Numbered from the stretch's first letter, positions 53,634 to 63,709 are shown. The stretch: 64,000 bases of DNA from Gracilimonas sp040882225 (GCA_040882225.1 JBBEBR010000017.1:124001-188000), one strand, 5' to 3'. Notes: generated by a model from the letters alone, not told the origin. Program-made: numbers and translations.

Positions 53634-56237
53634 ATGAGAACAACAGGAATAATTATAGCTTTCATGCTTTTGATGCCGGGGTTAACCTTAGCGCAAAAAG
53701 GCAAAAAAGAAGCTGAAAAGAAAGAAGATAAATTTGCCGAGTTAATTAAAGACGCTACAAAAGTTGAAGGCTTTTTTGATTTATATCAAAAAGAGGATCA
53801 ACTCTATATGGCGATTGAGGAAGAAGAACTTGGTAATGACTTCTTGATGAATTTTGAATTAGCACGAGGTATAGGATCTTCCGGATTATATGGCGGAACT
53901 ATGCTGAATATTTTTGAAGGACTTCTGGTTTCCCTCAAAAAAGAAGAAGGGAAGATTTTCTTAATGCAAAAACCGCATCGTTATGTTGCCGAAGAAGGTT
54001 CGCCTGCGGCGAAAGCGGTTGAGTTAACTTATGGGGAATCTGTGCTGGAAACCGCAAAAGTTGAGGCAACAAGCGAGGACGGAGTAATGCTGATTAATGT
54101 GTACGATTGGTTTGTGGGCGATATTTCTAACATAAGCCAGCGAGTGCAATATGCGGTATCCTCAAAACCTGGACAGCCAGGAAGAGCTGCTTTTGATAAA
54201 TCCAGGAGTTATATAGAGTCGGTGAAATCCTTCCCCGAAAACACAAATATCACAGCCAGCCTTACCTTCAAAAATTCTGAAGAAAACGGGCCCAGAACAC
54301 TCGCTGATAGTCGGTTTATCCCAGTTTCTGTTCACTACACATTAGCCGCGCTTCCGGAAGTACCGATGGAACCAAGAATGGCGGATGACAGAACCGGTTA
54401 TTTTATGACTGTTCACAAAGACTTTACAAGCGATGATAATGAGACCTTCTTCAAACGATATGTGAATCGCTGGAGGCTCGAATGTGATGGCGATGCCGGC
54501 GCTGATGGCCTTTGTGATCCTGTAAAACCAATTGTGTATTATATCGACCATACCGTTCCTGAGGAATATCGGGAAGCCATGATGGAAGGTGTGGAAGAGT
54601 GGTCGAAAGCTTTTGAAGCGGCAGGTTTCAGAAATGCTGTTCAGGCTAAAATGCTGCCTGAAGACGCAGAACCAGAAGATATCCGCTATGCAACTTTACG
54701 CTGGAATGTTTCTGATCAGCCGGGTTATGGCGCGATTGGCCCTTCTGTTGTTGATCCCCGAACGGGTGAAATTCTTGATGCCGACATACTTTTTGAAGCC
54801 AATATGTTGATGGGGGATAAAGCTGAATATCGGGAGATGGTAGAGCCGCGAATGGCGATTGATGAGATTTATAATGTTAGTGCTGAAGAAATTGCCATGA
54901 TGAGTAAAGGTGAAACCGCTTCATTTTATAATGAAATGAATATGCAGTTCGATATGGTTCGTGGAGCATTAATGACTGAAGGTTTAGCCAAGCCAGGCTC
55001 ACCCGTGCCAAAAGAGTTTGTTGATCAGGCTTTACGCTGGGTAACCATGCACGAAGTTGGCCACACGCTGGGTTTGCGTCACAATTTCCGTTCATCAATT
55101 GATACTCCTCTCGACAAACTTTATGATACTGACTGGACATCGAAAAATGGGGTGTTTAGTTCCGCGATGGAATATCCTACGGTAAATATTTCTCCAAATG
55201 GCGAAACCGGTGACGGGAATTATTATAACCTCAGTGTAGGTACTTATGATAATTGGGTGATCAGCTATGGTTATACTCCTGACGCTGAAAAAGCCAAAGA
55301 GATAGCAAGGAATTCTGCTCAGCCGGGTCATGCTTACGGTACAGATGAAGACGCTCGTGGAGCCGGTGCTATTGACCCGCTCATCAACGTGTATGATTTG
55401 GGAGATGACCCATTGGTTTGGGGAAAAGGAAGAGCCGATTTGCTCAAAAACATGATTCCAAAAGTACCTGAGATCGTTCTTGCGGATAACATGCCGTATT
55501 ATGAAGCGACAGATTTATTTCAGACTTACTTCTTTCAATATGCACGAGCGTTAAGCCCGGCAGTAAAATATATTGGCGGACAGTATCAGCACCGTGACCA
55601 CGTGGGCGATCCTGACGGAAGAATGCCTTTTGTGCCAATCCCGAAAGAAAAACAGGAAGAAGCGTTGAATATGATTGTAGATTACGCTTTCGCTGCTAAT
55701 GCGTTTGAACTTCCACAGGATGTTTATCAGCAGTTTGGTGCAAACCGATGGAGCCACTGGGGGAATACCAACACCTATAGCGGCCGGGTAGATTATCCGA
55801 TTCATCAATATTTAGTTGGCATTCAGTCTTCGCTGCTTAGCCAGTTATTGAACGGAACCCGCCTTGCCAGAATCCGAGATACGGAAGTGAAATTCGGTGA
55901 GGAAAATACCCTGACCATTCCTGAGTTGATGGAGACCATTACGAATTCAATTTGGGGTGAAGTTTGGAGTGCTCCGGGATCGAATGTGAATGGAAACCGG
56001 CGCGATTTGCAACGAGCTTATCTTGATGAGATGATCAAAATTGTAACGGACGCACCTTCCAATATGCCAGCCGACGGACGTTCAGTTGCACGGTATCAGT
56101 TATCAGATTTGAACCAGCGTATCACAAGAAGATTGAGTCCCCCTTTCAGCTTTGATATTTATACGGAAGCTCATTTGAGAGAAGCAAAAGTACGTATAGA
56201 AAAAGCCCTGGATGCAGGACTGAATCTGGAAAATTAA
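53634..56237 (+). CDS. Secreted zinc-dependent metalloprotease (DUF5117/DUF4953 type)
   Basis: This 867-residue secreted protein has a short signal peptide (ending TLAQ), a Lys/Glu-rich linker, DUF5117-like beta domains, and a metzincin-type zinc site 'HEVGHTLGLRH' starting at H473 with catalytic E474, then a C-terminal helical part. It belongs to the group annotated as zinc-dependent metalloproteases in Bacteroidota. The physiological substrate is unknown. It is a single-gene unit with a terminator 28 bases after its stop. Confidence 0.88.
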   Translation: MRTTGIIIAFMLLMPGLTLAQKGKKEAEKKEDKFAELIKDATKVEGFFDLYQKEDQLYMAIEEEELGNDFLMNFELARGIGSSGLYGGTMLNIFEGLLVSLKKEEGKIFLMQKPHRYVAEEGSPAAKAVELTYGESVLETAKVEATSEDGVMLINVYDWFVGDISNISQRVQYAVSSKPGQPGRAAFDKSRSYIESVKSFPENTNITASLTFKNSEENGPRTLADSRFIPVSVHYTLAALPEVPMEPRMADDRTGYFMTVHKDFTSDDNETFFKRYVNRWRLECDGDAGADGLCDPVKPIVYYIDHTVPEEYREAMMEGVEEWSKAFEAAGFRNAVQAKMLPEDAEPEDIRYATLRWNVSDQPGYGAIGPSVVDPRTGEILDADILFEANMLMGDKAEYREMVEPRMAIDEIYNVSAEEIAMMSKGETASFYNEMNMQFDMVRGALMTEGLAKPGSPVPKEFVDQALRWVTMHEVGHTLGLRHNFRSSIDTPLDKLYDTDWTSKNGVFSSAMEYPTVNISPNGETGDGNYYNLSVGTYDNWVISYGYTPDAEKAKEIARNSAQPGHAYGTDEDARGAGAIDPLINVYDLGDDPLVWGKGRADLLKNMIPKVPEIVLADNMPYYEATDLFQTYFFQYARALSPAVKYIGGQYQHRDHVGDPDGRMPFVPIPKEKQEEALNMIVDYAFAANAFELPQDVYQQFGANRWSHWGNTNTYSGRVDYPIHQYLVGIQSSLLSQLLNGTRLARIRDTEVKFGEENTLTIPELMETITNSIWGEVWSAPGSNVNGNRRDLQRAYLDEMIKIVTDAPSNMPADGRSVARYQLSDLNQRITRRLSPPFSFDIYTEAHLREAKVRIEKALDAGLNLEN

Positions 56238-56264
56238 GCTAAATGAAATTCATTTAGGGTACAC

Positions 56265-56300
56265 AAAGCCTCGCTCAGAATTCAGCGGGGCTTTTATTTT
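56265..56300 (+). terminator. Rho-independent terminator
   Basis: AAAGCCTCGCT pairs with AGCGGGGCTTT (one G-U pair) around CAGAATTC, followed by TTATTTT. It closes the metalloprotease gene. Confidence 0.85.
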
Positions 56301-56397
56301 TACCCGGCAAGTTTATGACGATGGATTTTAATCTATTTTTTTAGTTTGTTTAGCTTCACTTCATTTTAAATATAGTGTTTCGGAAAAGTACAACTGT

Positions 56398-56709
56398 GTG
56401 ATTATAGCTCTTAAAGGCAACGTTATGGGTGGCCCGGATGCTGAAACCTTCCGGGATGAGCTTCACACTTTTATAGATGAGGGAAAGAAACAAGTAATTG
56501 TTGATCTCGGTAAAGTGAAATTCATGAATTCCTCCGGACTCGGGATTCTTATCGGTGGATTTACAACTATGAAAAATGCCGGCGGCGAACTGGTAATCTG
56601 TCAGGCCGACAAAAAAATTGAAAGCCTGCTGATGGTAACCCAGCTAATCAAAGTTTTCAATCACTTTAGAACGCTGGATGAAGCCGTTGCACATTTTGGC
56701 AAAAGCTAA
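56398..56709 (+). CDS. STAS-domain anti-anti-sigma-like protein
   Basis: This is a 103-residue STAS-domain protein. The phosphorylatable Ser region is 'FMNSSGLGILIGG' and the core begins 'ALKGNVMGGPDAETFRDEL'. Such proteins relieve anti-sigma or kinase-phosphatase partners. The only in-frame standard start is GTG at 56398, which leaves the usual first beta-strand outside. The in-frame codons just upstream read 'FKYSVSEKYNC', exactly what that strand would look like, so the real start may be an unusual codon further upstream. No partner kinase is adjacent. Confidence 0.82.
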   Translation: MIIALKGNVMGGPDAETFRDELHTFIDEGKKQVIVDLGKVKFMNSSGLGILIGGFTTMKNAGGELVICQADKKIESLLMVTQLIKVFNHFRTLDEAVAHFGKS

Positions 56710-56721
56710 CATCATAAACCA

Positions 56722-56894
56722 GTCATTGCGGGGGATTCAGCGAAAGGAGAGGGCAAATCCCGTGGCAATCTCATGGACTAAGGGCAACGCATTTACCACG
56801 TATCGTTGATGAACATCCCAGACATTGCAGGGAGATTGCTTCGTCGATTAACAATCTAAGCCTGCATTATGCAATGCATTCTCCTCGCAATGAC
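56722..56894. repeat. MITE/REP-like palindromic repeat element
   Basis: Ends GTCATTGCG and CGCAATGAC are perfect 9-bp inverted repeats. Inner GCAATCTC/GAGATTGC pairs are also inverted, so the 173 bases can fold into a long hairpin. The sequence type (GTCATTGCGAGG...GGCAATCTC) is familiar as a dispersed non-coding repeat in many bacterial genomes. It fills the spacer between two convergent genes. Confidence 0.75.
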
Positions 56895-56910
56895 AGGGCG
56901 GAAGGTTTTG

Positions 56911-58218
56911 TTAATAACGATACTGATCTGATTTATATGGGCCGGTAATTGGGACACCAATATATTCAGCTTGTTCATCGCTTAAAGTCTCCAGTTCTAC
57001 ACCAATTTTTGAAAGGTGAAGTCGCGCAACTTTCTCATCCAGTGATTTTGGAAGTACATGAACACCAGGATCAAACTCTTCAGGCCGGTTCCAAAGCGCA
57101 ATTTGTGCAATGGTTTGATTGGTGAAGCTATTGCTCATTACAAAGGACGGATGCCCGGTAGCATTTCCTAAATTCATCAATCTTCCCTGAGAAAGAAGAA
57201 CCACCTGTTTTCCACTTTTTAGGGTGAAAATATCAACCTGTGGCTTAATATTTTCTTCCTTCGAATTTGTCTTCAGCCATGCTACATCAATTTCATTATC
57301 GAAGTGGCCGATGTTGCCAACAATCACTTTGTCTTTCATGCTTTCGAAGTGATGTCCTTTCACGATATCTTTATTGCCGGTTGCGGTAACTACGATATCA
57401 GCTCTTTTTGCTGCTTCATCCATTCGTTTCACTTCATAACCATCCATGGCAGCCTGAAGGGCGCAAATCGGATCAATTTCAGTGACAATAACACGAGCAC
57501 CGGCACCGCGAAGTGAAGCCGCTGTTCCTTTACCGACATCGCCATAACCGGCAATAACGGCAACTTTTCCGGCCATCATTACATCGGTTGCACGGCGAAT
57601 GGCATCAGCGGCAGATTCGCGACAGCCGTATTTGTTATCAAATTTAGACTTCGTTACCGAATCATTCACATTGATTGCCGGCAGGGTGAGAGTCCCTTTT
57701 CGTTCGCGCTCAATAAGGCGGAGAACACCGGTAGTGGTTTCTTCAGAAATTCCGTTAATACCTTCTACCAATTCAGGATATTCATCCAAAACCATATTGG
57801 TGAGGTCGCCGCCGTCATCCAAAATCATATTCAACGGTTTACCATCCGGGAAAAACAACGTTTGCTCAATGCACCAGTTAAATTCCTCTTCGGTCATTCC
57901 TTTCCATGCGTAAACGGGAATACCGGCTTTAGCCATTGCCGCTGCCGCATGATCTTGAGTGGAATAAATATTACAAGATGACCAGGTAACTTCAGCACCC
58001 AATTCAATTAGAGTTTCTATAAGAACAGCGGTTTGTATAGTCATGTGCAGACATCCCGCAATTCGGGATCCTTTAAGGGGCTGCTCTTCTTTATACTCCT
58101 CACGAAGCGCCATAAGGCCTGGCATTTCAGCTTCGGCCAGTTCAATTTCCTGCCGGCCGTAATGTGCAAGGGAAATATCTTTTACTTTGTACGCTAATTT
58201 TTCTTCTACTTTTGGCAT
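56911..58218 (-). CDS. ahcY: Adenosylhomocysteinase
   Basis: This 435-residue cytoplasmic enzyme hydrolyses S-adenosylhomocysteine to adenosine and homocysteine, keeping methylation going. Landmarks are 'GCLHMTIQTAVLIETLIELGAEV', 'NPYS'-type 'CNIYSTQDHAAAAM', the NAD-binding loop 'AGYGDVGKGTAASLRGAGARV' and the C-terminal 'GPYKSDQYRY' that closes the tetramer site. Full length. It follows the TlpA-like lipoprotein gene by 8 bases on the same strand. There is no room for an SAH riboswitch directly upstream. Confidence 0.97.
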   Translation of the reverse strand: MPKVEEKLAYKVKDISLAHYGRQEIELAEAEMPGLMALREEYKEEQPLKGSRIAGCLHMTIQTAVLIETLIELGAEVTWSSCNIYSTQDHAAAAMAKAGIPVYAWKGMTEEEFNWCIEQTLFFPDGKPLNMILDDGGDLTNMVLDEYPELVEGINGISEETTTGVLRLIERERKGTLTLPAINVNDSVTKSKFDNKYGCRESAADAIRRATDVMMAGKVAVIAGYGDVGKGTAASLRGAGARVIVTEIDPICALQAAMDGYEVKRMDEAAKRADIVVTATGNKDIVKGHHFESMKDKVIVGNIGHFDNEIDVAWLKTNSKEENIKPQVDIFTLKSGKQVVLLSQGRLMNLGNATGHPSFVMSNSFTNQTIAQIALWNRPEEFDPGVHVLPKSLDEKVARLHLSKIGVELETLSDEQAEYIGVPITGPYKSDQYRY

Positions 58219-58226
58219 GATGGGTA

Positions 58227-58757
58227 TTATGATTTTTTATGTTCTTCTATGATTACTTTAGCTTTTTGATAATCACCTTCAGTTCCGGCAGAGCCAAGTT
58301 CAGTTGTAATTAAATATCCTTGAGGATCAAGAAATACTTTGAAAGGAATACCAAGAGTAATTATTTCATCAGCTATTTTATTAGTATCTAACACGTAGCT
58401 GAAATTGTATTTGTTATTGTTTTGAAAAGCCTGAACATCCGAAAGCTCATCCGAGTTATTTAAATTAACGGCGATTACAACAAAATCATCGGGGTATTCA
58501 TTCTGCAAAGAATCCATTGCTGGAAAAACCTGCAGGCAAGGCCCACACCAGGTTTCCCAAAAATCGACAAGTATAACTTTACCTTCGAAATCTGAAACTT
58601 TTACCTCATTCCCCTCCAAATCTTGAAAACTGGTGCTGTAAATTGCGGCATCTATCTTTTGTTCTTCTTTGTCAAGTTCACGAGGATTTTCCCGGGGTGA
58701 TTCTGAACAAGCAAAGCCAATAAAAAGCAGTAAAAAAAATAAAGGAATGGTTTTCAT
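58227..58757 (-). CDS. TlpA/ResA-like thioredoxin lipoprotein
   Basis: The start at 58757 gives a lipoprotein signal with lipobox GFAC; a longer frame to 58799 adds residues before it. The 176-residue product has the AhpC/TSA-thioredoxin fold: 'VSDFEGKVILVDFWETWCGPCLQVF' with active-site Cys-Gly-Pro-Cys, a cis-Pro region 'TLGIPFKVFLDPQG' and a short C-terminus. It should act as a periplasmic thiol reductase. It probably shares a transcript with ahcY. Confidence 0.9.
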   Translation of the reverse strand: MKTIPLFFLLLFIGFACSESPRENPRELDKEEQKIDAAIYSTSFQDLEGNEVKVSDFEGKVILVDFWETWCGPCLQVFPAMDSLQNEYPDDFVVIAVNLNNSDELSDVQAFQNNNKYNFSYVLDTNKIADEIITLGIPFKVFLDPQGYLITTELGSAGTEGDYQKAKVIIEEHKKS

Positions 58758-58908
58758 GATAAAGAAATCTGCTGAGGTAATTAAAAATAATGAAGGCAAA
58801 GATACGAGATAGTTTTCAGAATACAGAAAGTGAATAAGGGTATATGGAAGAAATTCCCATCCGATTCATTGTTATTGAAGATTAATTTGTTTTTATTGAG
58901 CCGGAATA

Positions 58909-58945
58909 ATTGCTGTCTCCGTAAGTCTTACGGATAGGCAACAAT
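58909..58945. promoter_or_regulatory. Palindrome upstream of second SusC
   Basis: TCCGTAAG and CTTACGGA form perfect 8-bp arms around one base, extended by imperfect ATTGCTGTC/GGCAACAAT outer arms. It lies about 92 bases before the SusC start codon and may be an operator or RNA hairpin. No regulator is identified. Confidence 0.4.
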
Positions 58946-59036
58946 AAGTATTATCCTCAATTCAAAAAGGGTACCACATAAACATTACCCTTAACTTGAA
59001 ATAGTTAGAAACCCTCTCACTAAACAAAACACTCTT

Positions 59037-62000
59037 ATGAAGAAGAAATACCTTTTTAAAACTATAACCACAGTCTGCATGTTATTGCTGCCCTGTTTAT
59101 TGATGGCTCAAGGTAGCGTCAGGGGAATAGTAACCGATGCAGCGTCAGGCGAACCTCTCGCGGCCGTAAACATAGTTATTGCGGGAACACAAATTGGTAC
59201 ACCCACCAATGCTGATGGTGAATATGAACTTAACGACATAGAACCGGGAGCTTACAGAATTGAAGCAAGATTTGTAGGTTACCGCACTATGACTAAATCT
59301 GTTACAGTTGAAGATGGACAAATAGCTGTTCTGGATTTTGAATTTTCACTTTCTACCACACAAATGGATGATGTGATTGTAACCGCGCTTGGAATTAGCC
59401 GAGAACAACGCTCAATCGGTTATTCAACACAAGAAGTTGCTGGTGAAAACCTGACATTAACCAATGAGAAAAATGTTATTGGTTCGTTGGCTGGTAAAAT
59501 TTCGGGAGTCCAGGTAGTTGGAGCATCGGGAGCCAGCATGGGAGGTACCCAGAAAATTAAAATAAGAGGAGTTAACTCAATCAGTGGAGCATCCTCTCCT
59601 TTAATAGTAGTTGATGGAACACCTATCTCAAATTCAAATTATGCCGGAAGTACAGGCAGGGATTATGGAAACCTTTCTCAGGATGTTAATCCAGAAGATA
59701 TAACATCGGTGAATGTGCTGAAAGGCCCTGCGGCATCTGCTTTATATGGAATTAGAGGGCAGTATGGTGTAATTATGATTACAACCAACAAAGGAACAAA
59801 AGGCGCTGAAAAATTCACCGTAGATTTGAATTCTGGATTCTCTTTCGAAAGAGTAGGTAATATTATGCCCTACCAGAATCTATATGGTGCCGGAAGTACT
59901 CAGGATTGGTTAACTCTTCCAAATGGCCAGCCGCAGGTGCAAACCAATTATGATGAAAGTTGGGGTCCAAAAATGGATGGCACTCCTGTTCGTCACCATT
60001 ACAGTTTTTATCCACAGGATCCTCGTTATGGAGAGTTAGATCCGTTTATTCCACAACCGGATAATATCAAGAACTTTTTCGAGACCGGTACAAACTTCAG
60101 TCAGGGAGTGACGGTATCGGGTGGAGGAGCCAATTCTAATCTTCGTCTGAGTTTTAACAATACAGACATCAGTGGAATTGAGCCTAATACCTTTTTGAAA
60201 AGAAACAACCTTGGTGTTGCGGCAGGTATCGACATTACTGAAAAATGGAATGTTTCTACCAATTTGAATTTTGCAACCAACAGTGCTCAAAGGCCCTCAC
60301 AAGGTGCGGAGGCTGGATCAAGATACTTTGGGCAGTGGTTCCAGCGAAACCTTGATATTGAGAGACTGAAGGATTATAAGTATGATGATGGCACTATTCT
60401 TCATTGGAATCTTACAGGTTTAAGAACCGGTAACGATGCCCGCCATTTTGATCCTCTTTATTTCAACAATCCCTACTTCAACGCTTATGAAAATACAGCC
60501 AATGACAGTCGAGACCGGCTGTTTGGAGATATGGGTGTTACCTACGATGTTATGCCAGAATTATCGTTGAGCGCATTTATCCGCTCAGACTTTTTCACCC
60601 AAAACATTGAAGGCAGAACTGCTTTTGGTGGAACAGGAACCCCGGGATATTCTACAGGGAAATATCAGAACCGCGAAATAAACTACGAGTTTTTGGCTCA
60701 GTACGATAAACGATGGAATGAATTTTCACTGAATGCCAACCTTGGTGGTAACGTATATGATGCAAGATACACCTACGTATCTCAGTCTACTTCAGGAGGC
60801 TTAACTGCACCTGGTTTCTACAATATCAGTGCATCTATAGATCGCCCAAATACAAGTTCATATCTGCGCGAGAAAAAAGTTCTCAGTGCTTATGGCCTGG
60901 TTTCACTGGGTTATATGGACACTTATTATGTTGATTTCTCTCTCAGAAATGATCAATCTTCAGCTCTTCCCCCTGACAATAATTCGTATTGGTACCCTTC
61001 AGTATCTGCGAGTTTAGTATTTAGCGAGTTGTTAGATGTGGATGCTCTTTCGTTTGGGAAATTAAGAATGAGTTACGCACAGGCAGGCTCAGATTTAAGT
61101 CCATATCAAACCACCCCTGTTTATGGAGTTGGCGGCAGTTACGGTTCAATAAGTTCATTAAGTGTTCCAAATACACTTAATAATCCAAGTATCGAACCAT
61201 CATTTGCGCATTCTTACGAGGCTGGTATTGATTTGAATTTATTTGAAAGGTTGGATGTAGAGTTAACCTACTATTATCAAAAAAATGAAAGCCAGATTAT
61301 AAATCTGGATATTTCAGGAACCAGTGGTTATGCTGCAACGAGGATAAATGCAGGCCTTATTGAAAACAAAGGTGTTGAGCTGAGCTTAAGCGGTTCTCCC
61401 ATCCAAACTCAAAACTTCCTTTGGAATGCTGCTTTCAACATAAATAAAAACCAAAGTATGTTGGTTGAGCTTTATCCCGGAATTGATGTTTACGGATATG
61501 GTTCTACTACTTATTCTGGTGTTACTACTTATCTCAATTCTTACGAAGGAGAGCCTTTTGGCAGCATTGTTGGCCAGGCTTATCAAAGAGATGAAGCTAC
61601 CGGTCAAATCCTTCTGGATAACAACAACATTCCAATGTATACCGACGCCACTCACAATTTTGGAACTGTTCTTCCAGATTTCACCGGTGGCCTTCAAAAT
61701 ACCTTTAGCTATAAAGGATTTGATTTAGGCGCGATGATTGATTTCCAAATCGGAGGGCAGTTCTTTAGCCGGTCTCAGTCTCTTGCAGACAGAACCGGAT
61801 TATCCGAAAAATCTGCGGCTACCAATGATAAAGGAAATAATGTGCGTGACGATGTTGCTGATGGCGGTGGTGTAAAAGTTACCGGAATTTCCGCATCAAC
61901 AGGCGATCAGGTAACGGCATATGTAAATCCGAAAACCTATTACGGAATATTAGGCCAGAGAATTTCCGAAGAGTATATCTATGATGCTTCTTATGTGAAA

Positions 62001-62234
62001 TTAAGAGAGCTGAGCTTAGGATACAGCCTTGGTGGAAGTTTGCTGAATCAACTTCCTTTTGAGCGAGTAAGATTGGCGCTAACCGCACGTAACCCGCTAA
62101 CTATCTGGCAAGACGCACCCGAAGGTTTAGATCCATCGGAACTTTCAGCAGGCAGCCAATCAATAAGTTGGTACGAAGCTGGGCAGTTGAACACCGTTCG
62201 ATCCTTTGGATTTGATATAAACATCACCTTTTAA
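59037..62234 (+). CDS. SusC/RagA-like TonB-linked outer-membrane transporter
   Basis: This 1065-residue SusC-type receptor has a signal peptide ending LMAQ, a carboxypeptidase-like beta-sandwich (about 24-110, 'GSVRGIVTDAASGEPLAAVN'), a plug ('ALGISREQRSIGYSTQEVAGEN', 'NVLKGPAASALYGIRGQYGVIM') and a barrel ending 'RSFGFDINITF'. There is no STN domain and no adjacent sigma system, so it differs from the fructan receptor. It is paired with a SusD_2-type lipoprotein 10 bases downstream. No carbohydrate enzyme lies nearby; such orphan pairs often import peptides or other oligomers. Confidence 0.93.
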   Translation: MKKKYLFKTITTVCMLLLPCLLMAQGSVRGIVTDAASGEPLAAVNIVIAGTQIGTPTNADGEYELNDIEPGAYRIEARFVGYRTMTKSVTVEDGQIAVLDFEFSLSTTQMDDVIVTALGISREQRSIGYSTQEVAGENLTLTNEKNVIGSLAGKISGVQVVGASGASMGGTQKIKIRGVNSISGASSPLIVVDGTPISNSNYAGSTGRDYGNLSQDVNPEDITSVNVLKGPAASALYGIRGQYGVIMITTNKGTKGAEKFTVDLNSGFSFERVGNIMPYQNLYGAGSTQDWLTLPNGQPQVQTNYDESWGPKMDGTPVRHHYSFYPQDPRYGELDPFIPQPDNIKNFFETGTNFSQGVTVSGGGANSNLRLSFNNTDISGIEPNTFLKRNNLGVAAGIDITEKWNVSTNLNFATNSAQRPSQGAEAGSRYFGQWFQRNLDIERLKDYKYDDGTILHWNLTGLRTGNDARHFDPLYFNNPYFNAYENTANDSRDRLFGDMGVTYDVMPELSLSAFIRSDFFTQNIEGRTAFGGTGTPGYSTGKYQNREINYEFLAQYDKRWNEFSLNANLGGNVYDARYTYVSQSTSGGLTAPGFYNISASIDRPNTSSYLREKKVLSAYGLVSLGYMDTYYVDFSLRNDQSSALPPDNNSYWYPSVSASLVFSELLDVDALSFGKLRMSYAQAGSDLSPYQTTPVYGVGGSYGSISSLSVPNTLNNPSIEPSFAHSYEAGIDLNLFERLDVELTYYYQKNESQIINLDISGTSGYAATRINAGLIENKGVELSLSGSPIQTQNFLWNAAFNINKNQSMLVELYPGIDVYGYGSTTYSGVTTYLNSYEGEPFGSIVGQAYQRDEATGQILLDNNNIPMYTDATHNFGTVLPDFTGGLQNTFSYKGFDLGAMIDFQIGGQFFSRSQSLADRTGLSEKSAATNDKGNNVRDDVADGGGVKVTGISASTGDQVTAYVNPKTYYGILGQRISEEYIYDASYVKLRELSLGYSLGGSLLNQLPFERVRLALTARNPLTIWQDAPEGLDPSELSAGSQSISWYEAGQLNTVRSFGFDINITF

Positions 62235-62244
62235 AATCAATATC

Positions 62245-63627
62245 ATGAAAAAATTATATATCCTATTTCTAACAGTATTTTTTCTGGGTAGTTGTGATCT
62301 CCTGGAGATGGACGACGATATGAACAACAGTCCGAACTCTCCAAGTGATGCATCCGCTCAGCAGTTAATGACAAGTGCAATGCGCTCGCTACCCGGTATT
62401 AGTTCAAACACCGGAGCCCAGTTTTTAGGGCAGTATCTTGCGGAAACACAGTACGTTGTTGCTTCAAGATATCCAGCCGGCGGAACCAGTTTTTATGGCT
62501 GGTACCAAAGCCCGCTCATTAACCTGGAAACAGTTCTAACATCAGAATTCAATACAGCAACTTCTGACAATCAGTTAGCCGTTACTAAAATTCTGAAGGC
62601 ATACTTTTTCTGGCATGTTACCGATCGCTGGGGAGATGTTCCTTATTCTGAGGCGCTGAAAGGCGGAGATAATATCACGCCGGCTTATGATACACAGGAA
62701 TCTATTTATGATGATTTATTTGCTCTTCTGGAAGAAGCAGATGGCCAAATAGATGAAAGTGGTTCTATCAGCGGTGATATCGTTTACGGCGGAGATATGG
62801 CCAAATGGAAGAATTTTGGGAATACCGTTCGCTTGTTAATGGCACTTCGTTTATCTGAAGTGAATGCTTCAAAAGCATCTGCTGAATTTAACGCAGCTTT
62901 AACGGCTGGTGTCATGGAATCAAATGATGACAGCTTTGTGTACCAACATCTTGCTGACGCCGACAACCAAAACTACTGGTATGGTCAGGTTGTGGAGAGT
63001 TCAAGAAACTGGTGGGCATTAACCGAAACTCTGGTTGATATTATGGATCCGGTTGATGATCCAAGATTAGCCGTTTACGGAGAAGAGACAGAAACCTCTG
63101 GCGGTTACATCGGCCTTCCAATTGGATCGGATGCTTCAAATCAAAATGTAACAGACTTTTCACTGTTAGGTGAAGATATTCACCAGCAAGACTCGCCGGT
63201 TTATCTTGTGACTTACGCCCAGGCATTATTTGCTCAAGCGGAAGCTGCTGAATTAGGCTGGACAACAGAGGATGCTGGAACCAACTATAATGCTGCTATT
63301 GAAGCTTCAATAGACCAATGGACTGGCAGCACAGCTGACGCCGCTGCTTTCCTTGCGCAACCAGACATCGTTTATGACGGAACAGTAGAACAGATTGCTA
63401 CTCAGCGATATGTACACCTGTTTATGAATGGCTATGAAGGCTGGGCTGAATGGAGAAGAACTGGTTTCCCAGCTTTCGTACCATCAGATGGCAACGAAGT
63501 GCCAACGCGGCAAAGCTACACAGCTGATGAGTCGTTTAATAACACGGCCAATTATGAAGCAGCTATTGACCGCCAGTTTGGCGGCGATAACGACTTATAT
63601 GGTCAGGTTTGGTGGGATGTAAATTAA
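62245..63627 (+). CDS. SusD/RagB-like (SusD_2) surface lipoprotein
   Basis: This 460-residue lipoprotein (lipobox LGSC) partners the preceding SusC. The N-terminal 'NNSPNSPSDASAQQLMTSAMRSL', the central 'HVTDRWGDVPYSEALKGGDN' and the C-terminal 'HLFMNGYEGWAEWRRTGFPAF' are typical of the SusD_2 type that caps transporters. It is followed by a strong terminator. The substrate is unknown. Confidence 0.92.
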   Translation: MKKLYILFLTVFFLGSCDLLEMDDDMNNSPNSPSDASAQQLMTSAMRSLPGISSNTGAQFLGQYLAETQYVVASRYPAGGTSFYGWYQSPLINLETVLTSEFNTATSDNQLAVTKILKAYFFWHVTDRWGDVPYSEALKGGDNITPAYDTQESIYDDLFALLEEADGQIDESGSISGDIVYGGDMAKWKNFGNTVRLLMALRLSEVNASKASAEFNAALTAGVMESNDDSFVYQHLADADNQNYWYGQVVESSRNWWALTETLVDIMDPVDDPRLAVYGEETETSGGYIGLPIGSDASNQNVTDFSLLGEDIHQQDSPVYLVTYAQALFAQAEAAELGWTTEDAGTNYNAAIEASIDQWTGSTADAAAFLAQPDIVYDGTVEQIATQRYVHLFMNGYEGWAEWRRTGFPAFVPSDGNEVPTRQSYTADESFNNTANYEAAIDRQFGGDNDLYGQVWWDVN

Positions 63628-63653
63628 CCCCAACAAACAATTAGAATAACATC

Positions 63654-63692
63654 AAAGCCCTGTTTTCTTCTTCAGAAAACAGGGCTTTTTTT
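63654..63692 (+). terminator. Rho-independent terminator
   Basis: AAAGCCCTGTTTTC pairs perfectly with GAAAACAGGGCTTT around a 7-base loop, followed by T residues. It sits between two convergent genes and could stop transcription from both sides. Confidence 0.92.
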
Positions 63693-63709
63693 ATGCTGAA
63701 ATTGAAAGG

